Source of the DNA: Spodoptera frugiperda | Lineage: Eukaryota > Arthropoda > Insecta > Lepidoptera > Noctuidae | Length of the DNA stretch: 64,000 bases | Reading direction: 5' to 3' | Assembly: GCF_023101765.2 (NCBI RefSeq) | Contig: NC_064216.1 | Location: 3,190,501-3,254,500 of the forward strand | In this document: positions 59,413-64,000 of the stretch, in pieces | Layout of the letters: every line of letters begins with the position of its first letter | How positions within the stretch are numbered: the stretch's first letter is position 1 | Program-made: the position numbers and the translations under genes | The notes under the pieces: generated by a model | Told to the model about the DNA's origin: nothing | Seen by the model: only the letters and a program-made list of their open reading frames with translations | The model's database searches: none

Positions 59413-59560
59413 TCGTGGTATAAGCCGGTAAACTAACAGATGGATCAACTAATGGTAAGCAATCGCCGCTGCCCATGACCCAACTAAAGGCGTTAGAAGT
59501 GCGTTGCCGACCACTAGAGGGTTAGAAATTTAAGGGTTGTTGGGGAATCGGGGTTGCAAA
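59413..59560 (+). repeat. dispersed repeat, family C
   Basis: CGTGGTATAAGCCGGTAAAC, GTAAGCAATCGCCGCTGCCC and GGTTGTTGGGGAATCGGGG as at 818-1075. Confidence 0.65.
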
Positions 59561-59989
59561 TTCATAAAATCGTTGCATAAACATGCAATCCATATGAGCA
59601 TAAATAAAAATCCATAAGCTATCATAGAGAGTAGAACTCAAAGAAAATACTAATCAACATTAACATCAGACATAAATAAAATAAAATCTCATCAAAAACA
59701 AAACACAACCAGGTCGATATTGGCATCATTATCAATGTTTTTTTTCAACACCTTAACTCATTAAATGACACTGCGACAATTGCTTATCTTTTGTTTTTTT
59801 AAACCATATCTTTAGTTTATATTGTTCCAGTACATTACAACTTTAATAATAACATAAACGACAATGTTATACAACTTCTCATATATCATAAGATAGATAA
59901 CTACCACGGCATTAAAAAATCCAATTATGTCTCCATGAAGTCAAATTTCGGTTAATTTTTAGGTACAACAGAGCAAAACTGCCAACTGG

Positions 59990-60180
59990 TAAATATAATT
60001 GTACAACAGTTAACATTATGACCACGTATGTATCAAACGCCATGATCAGTTCATCCGTAATCATGGCGCTTGCAACAGTGCCAAAATATCGGAAACTCAT
60101 AGACATAAATAAACATGGCAACTATCCCGTCTTAAGTTCTAATGTTAGTGTTAGTGACCATGTCAGTTTAAAAACTTATT
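59990..60180 (+). repeat. dispersed repeat, family F
   Basis: GATCAGTTCATCCGTAATCA, GCAACAGTGCCAAAATATCG and GTGACCATGTCAGTTTAAAA; reverse of 39020-39190. It contains frames such as [16 protein letters not shown] that only reflect the repeat. Confidence 0.6.
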
Positions 60181-61242
60181 TACAATAGTTGTCTTTAAAG
60201 TATGTCAGACTTTTAAGTCTAGCAGAAGACAACGGGGTGCAACATGAAATGCAAGTGAATCTAATTAAAAACTCTAAAAGAAATAGAAACAAGTTTGTAC
60301 AGAAATAAAGGAAAAATAGAAAATATTATCAGCACACAAGCTAATAATATAAAATCAGGTGTACATAAACCATAAAAACGTTTAAGTAGGTATAAAAAAG
60401 CAAATAAAATAAACGTGTAATGTTTGAAGTAAAATCAACAAGACCAGTAGCTTTGCTATGGCAACCGACGCGCAAACAACAGTGGAGGTAGTGGACAAAA
60501 GTAATAAATATGGACACCTTGGTTTGCCTACGAAGTATTCTTACCCATTTTCCTCGAATAATGAATCATTTCCAAGAAAAATGTTAGTGGTTAGCCAAGT
60601 TATTTTAAGTATTCAATGTCCAATTTGAATTATTATTTGTACGCCTTGCAGTGCTCTCAAGACCAACTTAGCTAGCCTTCGACATTTTTAAAAAACAAAA
60701 TACTTAACTCGTTTTAGAACCAATTCATAAATAAACAACTTAAGAATGCGCATTTTAATAATAATTTGCAAGGTTTTACTTAAAAAACAAATTTTATTAG
60801 AGCCATTTATCGAAAATAGAACCAGACGAATTGAATACGCAGAAGAATACCTTGTATTTTGGACAAAACTCAAAACGTATACGCAGACAATGGACTGAAC
60901 TTTTTTATGTCAATGGCACAATTACCAATTAAAGACGAAATTATGGTTTATTGAATTGCGTGCACAATTCCATTTACCAGCCACTAAACAGTAGACTCAG
61001 TCAAACATAATAAACAATCATTAGCCGATTGACCCTATACAAACTACATTATTTGAGTACAACTTTCGACAAAGCAAAGTAATGTTAGGAAAACGTATGT
61101 AATATTTATACACATAAATATGTATTTACTGATCATTCATGCTTTACAAAGCATCGGAAAAACCAAGTCGCTTGATTATGGCATACATGTCATAAGACTG
61201 ACAGGTGTCTCTTTGTGAACAACAATAGAGTGATCTACTTAC

Positions 61243-61452
61243 GTCCGTAGATGACGGGAAATTGATACCCACCATAAATGGGACGGACGTGAATATATTG
61301 TGGAGCACAATACCTTCAATACATGAGGAAGATTGCCATTCTAGATGTATAAAAATATGAGGACCAGATTCATCATTAAATATTTCCGTGTTACTATTCA
61401 TAGCTAATAAAAAAATTGGTCCTTTGGTTGCAGATGTACCTATGTATTGCAA
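61243..61452 (-). other. orphan open frame ending in a perfect splice donor
   Basis: Seventy codons from an ATG at 61452 run to GAC, then GTAAGT, a consensus donor at 61242-61237. The protein (MQYIGTSATKGPIFLLAMNS at the start, MVGINFPSSTD at the end) matches no family I know. The phase (0) does not fit NAD kinase exon 48094-48011, which needs phase 2. It may be an untranslated exon or chance. Confidence 0.2.
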
Positions 61453-62191
61453 TTAAAGTGTGATTTTAATATAATCAGGAAGATAAAGAACAACAGTAAA
61501 ACAAAGGTGTTTGAAAGCAGGATATCTAGCGGTATTCACAGACAACAATACAGGTGAATGGCTGAGAAAAGTAAGGTTAAAATGCCAGATTGTAAGTTAA
61601 TTGCACTTTTTTTCGTGAAAGTAAAAAACTTGTAGACTGAAACAAAGAGTTGGTTAATTTACACTAATACCTATTCAGGTGGTCATGGTCTGGGAGATAC
61701 GAATTAGATGAAAAAGACGTTGAAAAAAGCTTCATTGAACTGAAAACCTATATTCGACTGTAATATTTTTTAATTAATGGTGCAAGATATCGATAAATTA
61801 CTTTTGCATGTAGGCTTTCATGACTCGTGTTCAAGAACCTTCAAAGAAAATTAAGGAAAGGCAATCAGATTACCTATCATCAGTATCGGAATTGGAACAC
61901 TTCGACAAGAAAATTGAATAATCGATATCGATTGAGACCGACCTCACGAGTACCGATTAGGTGCGAGACTACAGAATTGGAACACAGTAGATTAAAAAAG
62001 TAGCTAAGACAGGGTGTGTTTTAAGCTTTATCTATAGCGTTCTATGTACACTGATGAACAGGATTTATATTAATTCTTCCATTTTTCACGATTCAATATA
62101 ATAATTTAAAAAAAATTACATTATTATAGGTTATGAGTGCATTTATTTTATCAGAATATGAGGAATTTGTGTATAGTGTAAACTTTCACAA

Positions 62192-62224
62192 GGTATGCCA
62201 CAAGGGTGTGTTCTGGGTCCAATT
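62192..62224 (+). mobile_element. tiny reverse-transcriptase relic
   Basis: Eleven codons read GMPQGCVLGPI, the conserved G(V/M)PQGxVLGP block of non-LTR reverse transcriptases. Nothing around it is open. Confidence 0.4.
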
Positions 62225-64000
62225 ACAATAAGCTATCCGTTGGTTCTTGAAGGTAGGTATTTTACAAGACAAAACTAAGGTGAAAGGAAAATAGGTACTT
62301 TTTGGACTAGTTATAAACACTGAAGATATCAAGAAGAGAAGCTGAGGAAAATAGGTTATAAACACTAAATTACTGAGAAAAAAGCGATGACGAGACGACA
62401 GATGAACATATGGTACCTAACAGTTTAAATAAATTATACATTTTCTATGAAAACATGATGAGCACGATTCTTTATTGACTTTAACTAGAAGTAACCGGAA
62501 AAGATAAAACAAATTGTATATTTTACAGTACTATCAATACTGAATTTAATTAAAGGTACTGTGTGTCAGATCCTTATCGCCCACGTAACTACGTCAGGAG
62601 ATGCAAATGCGCTTGTTAAAGCATTCATAATCATGCAGGTTATTATTTAATGCACTATGATAATTTTGCAGTGTACCGCTTTAGTTGTGAACTAAATATA
62701 CACTTTCTAGCTGTAGTTAGTGTTGATCTATTAAAAGCAAATGTCACTCCAGAGTTTGTGCTCGATTACCGGCGTTTTGATTTTAATCATTATTTTCATC
62801 AAATATGTTCCGGATACAGTACGTATTATCTTACGGTACAAAAAAAAAACGAATGTTCACAAAGATTGCGCTAATCAGCAAGGTTGATGAAGAACCACAC
62901 AGTTTTTAAGTATCATCTCTCGTAATTCTTTTTAATTACCCAAACGAAGGTCGTTCATTAGATATAGCTTCAGCCAACGACAGGCAGGCCCATAATGTCG
63001 CGCCTACTTATAATTCAGCACACCCTAATGGTGCCTAAGCAGATTGCGTAACAAATGGGCACGTTACGAAATCATTATATACTCAGCACACAATCCATTA
63101 CAGTCGTTAAAGGAGTAGTAATCATGTAATGAACAATAACATAGTTATGGAAATAATTGGGGACGAACCAACAGAGAATATATTACTAGGCTCGCATGTT
63201 TTCAAAGATAACATTTGTCTTGCGAATACTGTGTATTTGTCTACATTTCATGAATTGTAAGGAGGATCGTTGAACCCACACATATGTATAAACGAGAAAG
63301 TATACCTGTACTATGTAATAGTAGATTTGAATATCGTTCAAAAATGATATGATATTATTAATGGGCAATAAAGGAACATACAGACAGTTATTGTTGAAGG
63401 CACGTTTAGTTACGAAGCCATCTGCATTGTAATAAGTAAGAATAAATCACGTAACGGTTACGATTTGTTTGCAAATAGTCAGGATCTTAGATCATTCAGA
63501 GAGAATATTGTACCTTTATGATCGTCATTAGACGGTTTAATGTTTGTACCACTAGACAATAGTGCGGACATATTGATGGATGTTGTTATTGCAGTTCCAT
63601 CATCATATTCCTTTGAACTCTTGTTTAGGTGACATATTTCTTGGTACAGACTAATGTTAAAGTGACATTTGAGTGCATAAGATGATTATGGAGACAGACA
63701 ACTAAGATAAGCCACATCCTGACATAACTGTTCATGCATACCATTAGATGCAGCTACTTGATATGGAAATGCTGCCTGATGAGAAGTAAGTACGTCAGAT
63801 AAAATATCAGCAAGATGTGACGCTAAAGAATTATGACGCGAAAGTTTCTCAAATTTATTTTATTTCGACGTAATAGTGTCCTTGAATAATAAACGTGTTA
63901 CTAGGAATTTACAGTTTTTGAATTTGATGAAAAATGTTAACCCATCAACATATTTTCAACGAAATTTGCAGGAATTTTGAAGCACTATGATGTAAGAAAT
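62225..64000. other. no gene seen
   Basis: A+T-rich with short frames only and no repeat that I can name. Confidence 0.4.

Overview
The window reads as animal nuclear DNA, almost certainly a moth (Lepidoptera, possibly a noctuoid; the finer placement is a guess). Six housekeeping genes can be supported. Five are split by short GT-AG introns or stand as compact single-exon genes, and all sit in A+T-rich sequence full of lepidopteran-type dispersed repeats: tRNA-derived SINEs, R1-clade LINE tails, Helitron (Lep1-like) ends ending in CTAGT, MITEs and one decayed Tigger/pogo copy. All exon coordinates come from reading splice sites and reading phase by eye. For the four spliced genes the exon lengths sum to an exact multiple of three.

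Layout: 1-7.7 kb holds repeats only and is probably intron of the first gene. 7.7-10.4 kb (+) is the 3' part of a mitochondrial pyrimidine-nucleotide carrier (Rim2/SLC25A33-36); its first carrier repeat lies outside the window. 12.35-12.94 kb (-) is GET1/WRB, the ER receptor subunit for tail-anchored proteins, converging on Rim2. 14.07-16.77 kb (+) is GSTCD, a GST-C plus methyltransferase-like protein, split by a 36-bp coding minisatellite that breaks the frame. 17.03-31.74 kb (-) is glycogen branching enzyme in 14 exons (685 codons), its introns loaded with mobile DNA. 33.84-34.33 kb (-) is mitochondrial ribosomal protein mL41. 36.5-55.3 kb (-) is NAD kinase (9 exons per transcript, 418 codons). 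55.3-64 kb has no gene I can support.

The most interesting signal is in NAD kinase. Penultimate exon 8 is present twice, as two 83-nt exons with intact splice sites, about half-identical proteins and a conserved VSFDGR core. Using both creates an immediate stop and using neither shifts the frame, so the arithmetic allows exactly one per mRNA: a mutually exclusive exon pair inside the catalytic C-terminal domain of the enzyme that makes NADP. Other points worth a second look are a dead copy of branching-enzyme exon 2 fused to a palindromic element carrying reverse-transcriptase fragments; a Tigger relic 14 nt from a branching-enzyme splice acceptor; a 939-bp inverted-repeat transposon with iterated AAGCGCA motifs that carries an unoccupied copy of its own insertion site; and several pairs of abutting perfect palindromes.

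The genes are not an operon and do not form one pathway, though NADK, Rim2 and mL41 all bear on nucleotide or mitochondrial supply. Neighbouring genes are arranged as convergent (Rim2/GET1, GSTCD/GBE) and divergent (GET1/GSTCD) pairs or as a same-strand run (GBE, mL41, NADK).
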